Source of the DNA: Streptomyces sp. ADI95-17
GTDB lineage: Bacteria; Actinomycetota; Actinomycetes; Streptomycetales; Streptomycetaceae
NCBI RefSeq assembly: GCF_003846175.1
Contig: NZ_ML123045.1
Coordinates: 415,130-479,129, forward strand
Reading direction: 5' to 3'
Length of the DNA: 64,000 nucleotides
Shown: positions 45,013 through 53,712 of the stretch, piece after piece
Position numbering within the stretch: position 1 is the first letter of the stretch
Layout: each line of letters starts with the position of its first letter
Program-made: the position numbers and the translations under genes
Notes under the pieces: generated by a model
Seen by the model: only the letters and a program-made list of their open reading frames with translations
Database searches by the model: none
What the model was told of the DNA's origin: nothing

Positions 45013-45801
45013 ATGCCGGACATAGCACTCACCACCTTGATCGTCCTCTGTCTCGCCGCGGCCGCCGCGGGCTGGATCGACGCGGTGGTCGGCGGCGGCG
45101 GACTGCTTCTGCTGCCCGCGCTGCTCCTGGGCCTGCCGCACGTCCCGGCCGCGCAGGTGCTGGGCACCAACAAGGCGGTCGCGATCGTCGGTACGTCGGG
45201 CGCGGCCGTGACCTACGTACGCAAGGCGCCGGTGAAGGTCGGGACCGCGCTGCGGATCGGGCTCGCGGCGCTGGCCGGATCGATGGCCGGCGCGTTCTTC
45301 GCCGCCGGGATCAGCAGCGAGGTGCTGCGGCCGGTGATCATGGTGGTGCTGCTGGCCGTCGCGGCGTTCGTGATGCTGCGGCCCTCGTTCGGCAAGGACA
45401 CCGGCGACGGTACGCGGCAGCGGATCACCCGGGCCCGCACCGTCACCGCGATCGTGCTGGTCGGCGGCGGCATCGGTTTCTACGACGGGCTGTTCGGCCC
45501 CGGCACGGGCACGTTCCTGGTGCTGGCGCTGACCGCGGTGCTCCACCTCGACCTGGTGACGGCGTCCGCCACCGCGAAGATCGTCAATGTCTGCACCAAC
45601 GGCGGCGCGCTGGCGATGTTCGCCTACCAGGGCAGCGTGCTGTGGCAGCTGGCCGCGCTGATGGCGGTGTTCAACCTGGCGGGCGGGCTCATCGGCGCGC
45701 GGATGGCGCTCCGCAAGGGCAGCGAGTTCGTCCGCGGGGTGCTGCTGGTCGTGGTGTTCTCGCTGGTCGCGAAGCTGGCCTTCGACCAGTGGACGGCCTG
45801 A
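45013..45801 (+). CDS. TauE/SafE family permease
   Basis: The 262-residue membrane protein has about eight hydrophobic segments and the family's N-terminal GWIDAVVGGGGLLLLPALLLG near 22-42 and its repeat YDGLFGPGTGTFLVLAL near 157. TauE/SafE proteins export sulfite, sulfoacetate or other organosulfur anions. ATG at 45013 is favoured because AAGG (45001-45004) is 8 bases upstream; an in-frame ATG at 45007 is too close. No sulfur-metabolism gene is adjacent. Confidence 0.88.
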   Translation: MPDIALTTLIVLCLAAAAAGWIDAVVGGGGLLLLPALLLGLPHVPAAQVLGTNKAVAIVGTSGAAVTYVRKAPVKVGTALRIGLAALAGSMAGAFFAAGISSEVLRPVIMVVLLAVAAFVMLRPSFGKDTGDGTRQRITRARTVTAIVLVGGGIGFYDGLFGPGTGTFLVLALTAVLHLDLVTASATAKIVNVCTNGGALAMFAYQGSVLWQLAALMAVFNLAGGLIGARMALRKGSEFVRGVLLVVVFSLVAKLAFDQWTA

Positions 45802-45826
45802 GCGGCCCACGTGCGCCCGCCGGGTC

Positions 45827-46450
45827 TCACCGCACGGCGGTCAGGTGCGCGTACGCCACCACATTGCCCTCGTACCCCGTCTCCTTCGAGAAGCCGCCGC
45901 CGCAGGTGATCAGCCGCAGCGAGGCGAAGGACGCGGCGCCGTACACCCGCTCGTCGGGGAAGTCGTCGTTCTCGTAGACCTCGATCGCGTCCAGGGAGAA
46001 GACGGCGGTACGGCCGTCCTGGCGGACCACCTCGACCGTGCTTCCCTTGCGCAGGGCGCCCAGGTCGTAGAAGACCGATGGCCCCTGCGCGTCGTCCACA
46101 TGGCCGGCCACGATCGCGCTGCCCCTGGAGCCCGGGGGAGTGCCGTCCCGGTACCAGCCGACGACATTGCGGTTGCCGGCCGGGGGCACGTCGAGACTGC
46201 CGTCCGGCCCCAGGCCGAGCCGCATCATCGGGGCGTCCACCCGGATGCTCGGGATGCGGATGCGTACGGGGGCCGAAGGCTTCAGCGGGTCGGCGACCGG
46301 GGACCCCGGCTGCGGTACCGGGCCGTCGGCGAAGGCCTGCGCGGCGGTCGGCCGGGGCGGGACCAGCTGGGTTCCGGCGCCGTTGCGGATCAGCCAGACA
46401 CCGGCCAGCGCCGCGACGACCAGCAGCCAGCCCTTGGCCTTCTCGGACAC
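45827..46450 (-). CDS. Class F sortase
   Basis: The 207-residue protein has one N-terminal membrane helix (GWLLVVAALAGVWLI), then the sortase barrel: VRIRIPSIRVDAPMMRLGL near 65-83, IVAGHVDDAQGP near 114-125 with catalytic His, and LITCGGGFSKETGYEGN near 177-193 with catalytic Cys, followed by YAHL. The GGGF after the TC is typical of class F enzymes. It anchors surface proteins covalently. GTG at 46450 has GGAGGAGG upstream. It lies 98 bases downstream of its likely substrate gene. Confidence 0.93.
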   Translation of the reverse strand: MSEKAKGWLLVVAALAGVWLIRNGAGTQLVPPRPTAAQAFADGPVPQPGSPVADPLKPSAPVRIRIPSIRVDAPMMRLGLGPDGSLDVPPAGNRNVVGWYRDGTPPGSRGSAIVAGHVDDAQGPSVFYDLGALRKGSTVEVVRQDGRTAVFSLDAIEVYENDDFPDERVYGAASFASLRLITCGGGFSKETGYEGNVVAYAHLTAVR

Positions 46451-46548
46451 GGTCCTCCTCCGGGTGACGGAACGGGACGGTCCCGTCCCGGTGGCGCGCG
46501 GCCACCGGGACGGAAACCAGGCGGTACGGAGACGTGAATCCGCCTCCG

Positions 46549-47274
46549 TCAGCCGGCTCCCTGCGTGCCGCTCGCCCGGCGACGCAGGAGCCAGGCTCCG
46601 CCGACGGCGGTCGCGGCGAGAACGCCGGCGCCCGCCGCGATCTGGGTGGTGTCGGGCCGGACGCTGCCGCCGACTCCGGTTTTGACGTGGCCGGTGGGGC
46701 CATCGGGGCCCTCGGGGCGGTTCCCGGAGGACGAGCCGTCCTGCTTGCCCGAGCCCCCTTCCTCGGACGGGCTCCGGCTCTCGCGTCCGCCGGAGCTGTC
46801 GTGCCCGGACGAGGACGAGTTCTCGCGCCCGGACGACGAGCTGTCGCCGAGGTCGGTGCCTTCGCCCTGGTCCGTTTTCTCGCCGCGGTCGGTGCCTTCG
46901 CCCGGGTCCGTTTTCTCGCCGCGGCCCGGGTCCTCGCTCCGGTTCGTGCCCTCGTCCCCGCCCGGGGCGGTGATCCCGCCGGCGGAGTCGAGCAGCGAGG
47001 GTGCGATGAGGTTGGAGAGGTTGTCCAGGCTGAACGGGGTGTCCGCACCGGACCCGGACCCGGACTCGTCGCCCGAGGCCCCGTCGCCCGAGGCTTCGTC
47101 CCCGGTGGCCCGCGACGCGAGACCGTCGGTGGCCCGCGACGCGGGGTCGGCCGAGCTGATCCGCTGTGCGCCGGCCTCGTCCGCGTACGCGGCGGGGCAA
47201 GCGGTGAGGAAGCCGAGCGTGGCTATGGTCAGCGCGGATGCGGCGGTACCGGTCACTAGGCGGACAGGACGCAT
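46549..47274 (-). CDS. Secreted surface protein, likely sortase F substrate
   Basis: The 241-residue protein has a signal peptide (RPVRLVTGTAASALTIATLGFLTA, cut near AYADE), a long disordered Ser/Gly/Asp/Glu-rich stalk with 12-residue repeats (GEKTDPGEGTDR, GEKTDQGEGTDL) and a C-terminal TGVGGSVRPDTTQ motif, one hydrophobic helix (IAAGAGVLAATAVGGAWLL) and an RRR tail. That tail is a sorting-signal layout, but the motif is not LPXTG. Residues RPDTT or VRPDT may be the sortase F recognition site. It is co-directional with the sortase gene. Confidence 0.75.
   Translation of the reverse strand: MRPVRLVTGTAASALTIATLGFLTACPAAYADEAGAQRISSADPASRATDGLASRATGDEASGDGASGDESGSGSGADTPFSLDNLSNLIAPSLLDSAGGITAPGGDEGTNRSEDPGRGEKTDPGEGTDRGEKTDQGEGTDLGDSSSSGRENSSSSGHDSSGGRESRSPSEEGGSGKQDGSSSGNRPEGPDGPTGHVKTGVGGSVRPDTTQIAAGAGVLAATAVGGAWLLRRRASGTQGAG
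46851..46922 (-). repeat. 36-base tandem repeat in surface protein stalk
   Basis: 46851-46886 and 46887-46922 are identical except for one base. They encode 12-residue repeats in the disordered stalk. Copy number could vary between strains and change stalk length. Confidence 0.9.
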
Positions 47275-47895
47275 GGGGGTTTCCTCCGGCGATGGCGCGA
47301 GTAGGTGTGTCCTGTCCCTGAGCTAACGGGCGGGCCGCCACCCATGCCTGCTGACACCGAGTCAGCTTTCACTCGAACGGACCGGCGCGGCCTCCTTGCC
47401 AAGGGGTGATCGCGCAGGTCACAGCGGTGATCGATGCCGGTCGGGGTGGTCTCGTGGCGCCCGGTGCCGATCGAGTGACGGAGTCGGGGGAGAAAGTGGC
47501 GTACGTCACATGCATGACCTCGCGAGCGCCGGGCACACGTCTGTCACCCCCCACGGGACGGTGTACGAGGCCGCCCCCGGCCGCCGCCCTCACCGGGCCC
47601 ATCCCCCCTGGACCCGGTGAGGGCGGATTCGCGCGGAGGGGGAGCGGGCCGGGAGCGGACGGCGCCCGTCCGCACACGCTCCGTCACCTTTTGTGGCCGA
47701 ATGCTGCGGCAGTATTTCGGCCTCGTGGCGAGAACGATCAAGGGCTGGCGCCGGCCCACAGGTGCGGACCAGGCTGGCACTCGCACATTCGTGCTCACGC
47801 TCCGTACCCAGAAAGCCCTCGCCGCAGATGCACACGCCCCCCAGACCCGGCACCTTCGAGGCGCTTCTCCCACATGCGGGGAGGAGGTGCCGGGC
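47275..47895. other. 621-base intergenic region before ABC importer
   Basis: It contains no gene with a good start and family match. A frame open from 47617 joins the permease but gives a non-membrane, arginine-rich extension, so I treat it as noncoding. The main feature is a 14-base-stem hairpin at 47584-47626. Divergent promoters for the surface protein and the ABC operon should be here. Confidence 0.6.
47584..47626. promoter_or_regulatory. Hairpin in ABC operon upstream region
   Basis: CCGCCCTCACCGGG (47584-47597) and CCCGGTGAGGGCGG (47613-47626) are perfect complements with a 15-base pyrimidine-rich loop. It lies 270 bases before the first permease gene. It may be an upstream terminator or leader structure. 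Confidence 0.55.
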
Positions 47896-48879
47896 ATGGT
47901 GCGCCATGTGATCCGCAAGGCGGCCGGCTGGCTCCTGATGATCGCGGTCGCGACCAACGCCACGTACTTCCTGGCCAGTTGGTTCCTGGACCCGCGGTCG
48001 AACTTCAAGGAGCTGCGCCCGGTCCGCAGCGAGGCCCAGATCGACCGGGCCCTCGCCCCGTACAACCTGAGCCCGCAGGAGCCGCTGGTCCACCGCTGGT
48101 GGGACTGGTTCACCTCGGTGGTGCTCCACTTCGACTGGGGCAGGTCCCCCACCGGCGTCTCCGTCAACGGCGAGATCGGCTACCGGGCGCTCATCAGCGG
48201 CGAACTGGTCATCATCGCGACCGTCCTGTCCGCGGTCATCGGCGTCACGCTGGCCGTGTTCACCGCGTCGCGGCAGTACGGCTGGGCCGACCGGATCTCG
48301 CAGGCCGTGTCCATCGCGGTGTTCAACATCCCGACCTCCGTCGCCGCGCTCGCCGTGGTCTTCGTCGCCATCTGGCTGAACCAGAACGCCGGGCTGCACT
48401 TCCTCTACGTCGCCGGTGAGAACTCGCCGGGCGTCGAGGGGCTGTTCCCGACGATCGGCGACCGCCTGCTGCATCTGATCCTGCCGACCCTGAGCCTGAC
48501 GCTGATGGGTTACGTCGGCTACCACCTGACGCAGCGTTCGCTGCTGCTGGACACGATCAACGCGGACTTCGTACGCACCGCCCAGGCCACCGGGCTCACC
48601 CGGTCCAGGGCGATCCGCAGGCACGCCCTGCGCGCCGCGCTCATTCCGACGGCCACCTCCGTGGCGTTCAGCATCCCGGCCATGTTCACCGGCGCCGTCA
48701 TCACCGAGACGATCTTCGGCTGGAACGGCATGGGCCGCTACTTCATCCAGACCATCGCCAAGAACGACGTGCACGGCACGGTCGCCACCGCGGCCTTCGC
48801 CGCCACCCTGACCGCGATCGGCGCGATCCTCGCGGATGTCGCCACCGTCTTCCTCGACCCCCGAGTGAGGGTGAACTGA
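47896..48879 (+). CDS. Peptide-type ABC transporter permease 1 (DppB/OppB-like)
   Basis: The 327-residue permease has an N-terminal membrane helix (AAGWLLMIAVATNATYFLASWF), a periplasmic loop and the BPD_transp_1 domain with five helices and the EAA-like motif RTAQATGLTRSRAIRRHALRAALIP near 225-249. It is the first membrane subunit of a peptide/nickel-type importer. ATG at 47896 is chosen because GAGGAGG (47881-47887) is 8 bases upstream; the frame stays open far upstream without family support. The second permease starts one base after the stop. Confidence 0.93.
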   Translation: MVRHVIRKAAGWLLMIAVATNATYFLASWFLDPRSNFKELRPVRSEAQIDRALAPYNLSPQEPLVHRWWDWFTSVVLHFDWGRSPTGVSVNGEIGYRALISGELVIIATVLSAVIGVTLAVFTASRQYGWADRISQAVSIAVFNIPTSVAALAVVFVAIWLNQNAGLHFLYVAGENSPGVEGLFPTIGDRLLHLILPTLSLTLMGYVGYHLTQRSLLLDTINADFVRTAQATGLTRSRAIRRHALRAALIPTATSVAFSIPAMFTGAVITETIFGWNGMGRYFIQTIAKNDVHGTVATAAFAATLTAIGAILADVATVFLDPRVRVN

Positions 48880-48880
48880 C

Positions 48881-49822
48881 GTGGCCGCGCACATGACGAA
48901 CGACACCGCGTCCGGTGCGACGCCGGCGGATCCCCCCGCGCGGCAGGCGGACGCGCCCCACCTCGGCCTCGGCCGGCTCTACCTGCGGCGCTTCCTGCGC
49001 AACCGGCTCGCCGTCGTCGGGGTGGTGATCTTCGTGCTGCTGGTGCTGTTCAGCCTGTTCGGCGGGGTGTTCACCTCCCACGCGTACTCCGACGCCGACT
49101 TCGCCGCGCTCACCCAACCACCGAGCGCCACCCACTGGTTCGGTACCAACCAGGGCGGGAACGACGTCTACGCCTCCGCCGTGCACGGACTCCAGCGCTC
49201 CCTGGCGATCGCCGTGAGCGTCTCCGCGCTGACCATCGTCGTCGCCGCGGTCATCGGGGCCAGCGCCGCGTACTTCGGGGGCCGGGTGGAGAAGGTGACG
49301 CTCGCCGTCATCCACTTCTTGCTGGTCGTCCCCTCGTTCCTCATCCTCGCCCTGGTCTCGCACCGCCTCGCCGGGGACTGGCGGGTCCTGATCGTCGTGC
49401 TCACGGTGTTCGGCTGGATGTCCACCGCGCGGGTCATCTGGTCCGTCTCGACCTCGCTGCGGGAGAGGGACTACGTGACGGCCGCCGAGTTCATGGGCAT
49501 CAGCGCACCGCGCATCATCCTGCGCCACATCATCCCCAACCTCGGCTCGCTGCTGATCGTCAATCTGACGCTCGGCGTCGTCGCGACCGTGCTCAGCGAA
49601 ACCGCCCTGTCCTTCCTCGGGTTCGGCGTCCAGACCCCGGACGTCTCCCTCGGCACGATGCTCGCCGACGGTGCGAGCACCGTCACGAGCGCCCCGTGGC
49701 TCTTCGCCTTCCCCGCGGGCCTGGTCGTCCTGCTCACCATGTCGATGACCTTCGTCGGCGACGGGCTGCGCGACGCCCTCGACCCCACGTCCGTGACCGG
49801 TGCGGCAGGAGGCCGACGATGA
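48881..49822 (+). CDS. Peptide-type ABC transporter permease 2 (DppC/OppC-like)
   Basis: The 313-residue permease has the N-terminal OppC-like segment (YLRRFLRNRLAVVGVVIFVLL), SATHWFGTNQGGNDVYASAVHG near 83-104 and the EAA motif VTAAEFMGISAPRIILRHIIPNLG near 198-221. It forms the channel with permease 1. GTG at 48881 follows the previous stop by one base. Its TGA overlaps the ATG of the ATPase gene. Confidence 0.94.
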   Translation: MAAHMTNDTASGATPADPPARQADAPHLGLGRLYLRRFLRNRLAVVGVVIFVLLVLFSLFGGVFTSHAYSDADFAALTQPPSATHWFGTNQGGNDVYASAVHGLQRSLAIAVSVSALTIVVAAVIGASAAYFGGRVEKVTLAVIHFLLVVPSFLILALVSHRLAGDWRVLIVVLTVFGWMSTARVIWSVSTSLRERDYVTAAEFMGISAPRIILRHIIPNLGSLLIVNLTLGVVATVLSETALSFLGFGVQTPDVSLGTMLADGASTVTSAPWLFAFPAGLVVLLTMSMTFVGDGLRDALDPTSVTGAAGGRR

Positions 49823-51900
49823 CCCTCACGACCCTGGCCGGATCCCCGGCGGCCACCGGCGCCACCCCCGTGCTCTCGGTGCGGGACCTGCGGGTCACCT
49901 TCCCCTCGGAGGCCGGCCCCGTCGAGGCGGTGCGCGGCGTCGGCTTCGACCTCCTGCCGGGCCGGACCCTCGGCATCGTCGGCGAGTCCGGCTCGGGCAA
50001 GTCGGCCACCGCGATGGCCGTGATGGGCCTGCTGCCACCCTCCGCCGAACTCCGGGGCCAGGTGCTGCTCGGCGGCCGGGACCTGATCGGCCTCGGGGAC
50101 AAGGAACTCTCCGCGGTACGGGGCGACTCCATCGGCATGGTCTTCCAGGACCCGCTGTCCGCGCTCACGCCGATCTTCTCCGTGGGCCGGCTGCTCTCCG
50201 ACGCCCTGCGCGTCCACCAGGACCTCACCAAGCGGGCGGCCTGGGAACAGGCCGTCGAACTGCTCGACCTCGTCGGCATACCCGACCCGCGGGGCCGGGC
50301 CAAGTCGTTCCCGCACGAGTTCTCCGGCGGCATGCGCCAGCGCGTCGTCATCGCCATGGCCATCGCCAACAAGCCGTCCGTCCTCGTTGCGGACGAGCCC
50401 ACCACCGCCCTCGACGTCACCGTGCAGGCCCAGATCCTGGACGTCCTGCGGCTGGCACAGAAGGAGACCGGGGCCGGCCTCGTCCTCATCACCCACGACC
50501 TCGGGGTCGTGGCCGGCCACGCCGACGACATCGCCGTGATGTACGCGGGCCGGTTCGTGGAACGGGCGGGCGTCGACGAGCTGTTCCGCCGGCCGGCCAT
50601 GCCGTACACCGCGAGGCTGCTGGCCGCCGTGCCCACCGTGGACAGCGGGGTCCACCGCCCCCTGGTCCCGATCGGCGGGGAGCCGCCCGCCCTGGTGGAC
50701 CTGCCGGGCGGCTGCCCCTTCGCGAGCCGCTGCGCCGTCGCCCGGGACGAGTGCCGGGCCGACGAGCCCGAGCTGCGCGAGATCACCGGACACGGGCACG
50801 TGGCCTGCCTGCGCGCGGACGAGATCGCCGACGGAACCCTGGACCCCGCCGGGGAGACCGGGCCGGGCGACCGGCCGAGCGGCTCCGGGTCCACCGGGAC
50901 CGGCGATGTGGTGCTCCGGGTCGAGGACCTGGTCAAGACCTTCCCGGTCACCAAGGGCGCCCTCCTCAAGCGCCGGGTCGGCACGCTGCACGCCGTCAAC
51001 CGGGTGAGCTTCGAGCTGCGCGCCGGGGAGACCCTGGGGCTGGTGGGCGAATCGGGCAGCGGCAAGACCACGACACTGCTGGAGGTCCTGAGGCTGAAGC
51101 AGCCCGAGGGCGGCCGGATCGAGGTCGCCGGGACCGACGTCGCGACGGTCGGTTCCGCCGCGCGGGTACGGGAGTTGCGGCGGGACGTACAGATCGTCAT
51201 GCAGGACCCGCTGGGGGCCCTGAACCCCCGGCTGCCGGTCTTCCAGCTGCTCGCCGAACCCCTCCGGGCCATCGGGCGGGACCGCGAGTCCATCCGCTCC
51301 CGGATCCACGAACTGCTGACGCTGGTGGGCCTGGACGCCTCGGTGAGCGGCCGCTTCCCGGCCGCGCTCTCCGGCGGCCAGCGCCAGCGGGTCGGCATCG
51401 CCAGGGCCCTGGCGACCGAGCCGAAACTGCTCGCACTCGACGAGCCGCTCTCGGCCCTCGACGTATCGGTGCAGGCCGGGGTGATCAACCTGCTGGACCG
51501 GCTCAAGCGCGAACTCGGCCTCGCCTACCTGGTGGTCGCCCACGACCTGGCCGTGGTCCGGTACATCTCCGACCGCATCGCGGTGATGTACCTCGGGCAC
51601 ATCGTCGAGACCGGGGACACCGAGACGATCTTCGCCGACCCGAAGCACCCCTACACCCGGGCGCTGCTCTCGGCGATCCCGGTGCCCGATCCGCGGCGCG
51701 AACGTGCCCGCGAACGGGTCGTGCTCCGGGGCGAGCAGCCGAGCGCCACCCGGCCGCCCGCGGGCTGCGTCTTCGTCGACCGCTGCCCCCTGTACCGCCT
51801 CGCCGACGAGGAGGTGCGCCGGCGCTGTCGCACGGAGCGCCCCGAGCCGACGGCGGTGGCCGGACGTGCCGGCCACCAGTACGCCTGCCACGCCGTCTGA
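49819..51900 (+). CDS. Fused dual ATP-binding protein of peptide-type ABC transporter
   Basis: The 693-residue protein fuses two OppD/OppF-type ATPases. The first half has GESGSGKSA near 55, FSGGMRQRVVIAMAIANKP near 169 and VLVADEPTTALDV; the second half, after a linker near 335-375, has GESGSGKTT near 412, LSGGQRQRVGIARAL near 515 and LLALDEPLSALDV. Each half ends with the oligopeptide-specific Cys-rich tail (GGCPFASRCAVARDEC and GCVFVDRCPLY). Both nucleotide sites look intact. AGGAGG precedes ATG 49819, which overlaps the permease stop. Confidence 0.95.
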   Translation: MTLTTLAGSPAATGATPVLSVRDLRVTFPSEAGPVEAVRGVGFDLLPGRTLGIVGESGSGKSATAMAVMGLLPPSAELRGQVLLGGRDLIGLGDKELSAVRGDSIGMVFQDPLSALTPIFSVGRLLSDALRVHQDLTKRAAWEQAVELLDLVGIPDPRGRAKSFPHEFSGGMRQRVVIAMAIANKPSVLVADEPTTALDVTVQAQILDVLRLAQKETGAGLVLITHDLGVVAGHADDIAVMYAGRFVERAGVDELFRRPAMPYTARLLAAVPTVDSGVHRPLVPIGGEPPALVDLPGGCPFASRCAVARDECRADEPELREITGHGHVACLRADEIADGTLDPAGETGPGDRPSGSGSTGTGDVVLRVEDLVKTFPVTKGALLKRRVGTLHAVNRVSFELRAGETLGLVGESGSGKTTTLLEVLRLKQPEGGRIEVAGTDVATVGSAARVRELRRDVQIVMQDPLGALNPRLPVFQLLAEPLRAIGRDRESIRSRIHELLTLVGLDASVSGRFPAALSGGQRQRVGIARALATEPKLLALDEPLSALDVSVQAGVINLLDRLKRELGLAYLVVAHDLAVVRYISDRIAVMYLGHIVETGDTETIFADPKHPYTRALLSAIPVPDPRRERARERVVLRGEQPSATRPPAGCVFVDRCPLYRLADEEVRRRCRTERPEPTAVAGRAGHQYACHAV

Positions 51901-51968
51901 GCCCCGCCGCTCCCCTCGTACCCGCCATTCCTCCCGACCTCACCGAAACCAGAAGGAACCCTCCCGCC

Positions 51969-53651
51969 ATGCGCGCAAGACTGGCCCTGCCCATCGCCCT
52001 CGTCGCCGCCGTCTCGGTCGCCGCCACCGCCTGTGACGCCTCGTCCGGGAAGGACGGGTCCGACGCGGCGGGCAAGGACGCCCCCAAGGCCGCATCGGCC
52101 GCGGCCGACTACAACCCGGTGCCGTACGACCGGATCAAGGACGGCGGCACGTACACCACCGCCGGGACCTTCGACGACCAGGGCAACCCGTTCAACGTCA
52201 ACGCCACCCTGACCGCGTCCCGGGTCTGGGCCTGGTACAACGCCGACGCGATCACGTACTCGCCCACCGGCGAGGTGCAGTACAACCCGGACTACTACAG
52301 CGACGTGAAGGTCTCCGTCGAGGGCGGCAGGCAGACGGTCACGCTGACCATCAACGACAAGGCCGCCTTCAACGACGGCACCCCGATCGACTGGACCGCG
52401 ATCGAGGCCACCTGGAAGGCCAACAACGGTTCCGACAAGGCCTTCGACACCTCCTCCACCGACGGCTACGACCAGATCACCTCGGTCCACAAGGGCGCGA
52501 ACGCCAAACAGGCCGTCATCGAGTTCAAGGGCGTCAACGCCTCCTGGACGACCCTGTTCACCACCTTCCTGCACCCCGAGGCGGCCACCGTCGCCAACTT
52601 CAACAAGGCCTACGTCAAGAAGGCCCACCCGGAGTGGGGCGCCGGCCCGTACACCGTCGGCGAGTGGGACACCCACTCCGGCGGGATCACCTTCGTCCGC
52701 AACCCGAAGTGGTGGGGCAAGAAGGGCAAGCTCGACAAGCGTGTGTACGTCAACCTGGAGTCGACCGCGGCGGTCAACGCCTTCAAGAACGGCCAGCTCG
52801 ACTACACCTCGGCCGTCGACGCGGAGAGCCTGAAGCAGGTCAAGGGGCTCAAGGGGACGGAGATCCGCAGCGGCGGCAGCCCCTTCGAGTACTCCCTCTA
52901 CTTCAACACCAAGTCGGCGAACCTCTCGGACACGGCCGTCCGCAAGGCCATCCAGGAGGGCATCGACCGCTCCCAGATCGCGAAGATCCAGTTCCAGGGG
53001 CTCGACTACAAGGAGCCGCTGCCCGGTTCGGCGGTGCTGTACAGCTTCCAGAAGGGCTACCGGGACAATGTCTCCGCCGTCCTGAAGTACTCGCCCGACG
53101 AGGCGAAGAAGACGCTCGACGCGGCGGGCTGGAAGCCCGGCAGCGACGGCATCCGGGTCAAGGACGGCAAGAAGCTGGAGGTCGGCTACACGATCCTCGG
53201 CGACCAGCCGCTGGACAAGGCCGTCGCCGGTGCCTTCACCGCGATGCTGAAGCCGGTCGGCGTCAAGGTCGTCACCAGGAAGGCCGACGAGGCGGACTTC
53301 TCGAAGATCCTCAGCGAGCGCAGGTTCGACCTCTTCCTGTCCGGCAACCGCTCCATGGACCCGTTCGGCGCCCGCTACCTGTGCGACTTCTACTGCTCGG
53401 ACCGTGACTCCAACATCACCGGCGCCGGAACACCGGCCCTGGACAAGGAGATCCGCGCGACCACCGCGACAGCCGACCTCGACGAACAGGTGAAGGCGGT
53501 CAACGAGGTCGAGCAGAAGGCCCTGCGGCAGTACGCCTTCCTCCCGTTGTTCAGCGGCCCCTCGACGTACAGCGTGAAGAAGGGCCTCGCCAACGTCGGC
53601 GCCACCATCTTCCACAGCCCGCTCCCGGAGACCATCGGCTGGGAGAAGTAA
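51969..53651 (+). CDS. Peptide-type ABC substrate-binding lipoprotein
   Basis: The 560-residue protein has a lipoprotein signal ending ATAC near residue 23, a Ser/Asp/Lys linker, and the SBP family 5 fold (DGGTYTTAGTFDDQGNPFNVN, GTPIDWTAIEATWKANNG, VRNPKWWGKKGKLDKRV, FNTKSANLSDTAVRKAIQEGID). It captures peptides or related solutes outside the membrane. It is the last gene of the permease-permease-ATPase-SBP operon, unusual only in that the SBP comes last. A strong terminator follows. Confidence 0.94.
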   Translation: MRARLALPIALVAAVSVAATACDASSGKDGSDAAGKDAPKAASAAADYNPVPYDRIKDGGTYTTAGTFDDQGNPFNVNATLTASRVWAWYNADAITYSPTGEVQYNPDYYSDVKVSVEGGRQTVTLTINDKAAFNDGTPIDWTAIEATWKANNGSDKAFDTSSTDGYDQITSVHKGANAKQAVIEFKGVNASWTTLFTTFLHPEAATVANFNKAYVKKAHPEWGAGPYTVGEWDTHSGGITFVRNPKWWGKKGKLDKRVYVNLESTAAVNAFKNGQLDYTSAVDAESLKQVKGLKGTEIRSGGSPFEYSLYFNTKSANLSDTAVRKAIQEGIDRSQIAKIQFQGLDYKEPLPGSAVLYSFQKGYRDNVSAVLKYSPDEAKKTLDAAGWKPGSDGIRVKDGKKLEVGYTILGDQPLDKAVAGAFTAMLKPVGVKVVTRKADEADFSKILSERRFDLFLSGNRSMDPFGARYLCDFYCSDRDSNITGAGTPALDKEIRATTATADLDEQVKAVNEVEQKALRQYAFLPLFSGPSTYSVKKGLANVGATIFHSPLPETIGWEK

Positions 53652-53667
53652 CCCGCACACGCACGGG

Positions 53668-53708
53668 CCCCGGCCCCGGTACGGTCCCCGACCGCACCGG
53701 GGCCGGGG
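53668..53708. terminator. Bidirectional terminator after ABC operon
   Basis: CCCCGGCCCCGGT and ACCGGGGCCGGGG form a perfect 13-base stem around a 15-base loop between the convergent SBP and aminotransferase genes. Confidence 0.85.
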
Positions 53709-53712
53709 TGCG

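Noticed and set aside
47617..47895. In-frame N-terminal extension of the first ABC permease
   Set aside because: The extension is Arg-rich and non-hydrophobic, lacks family similarity and would bury the clear GAGGAGG site that serves ATG 47896.
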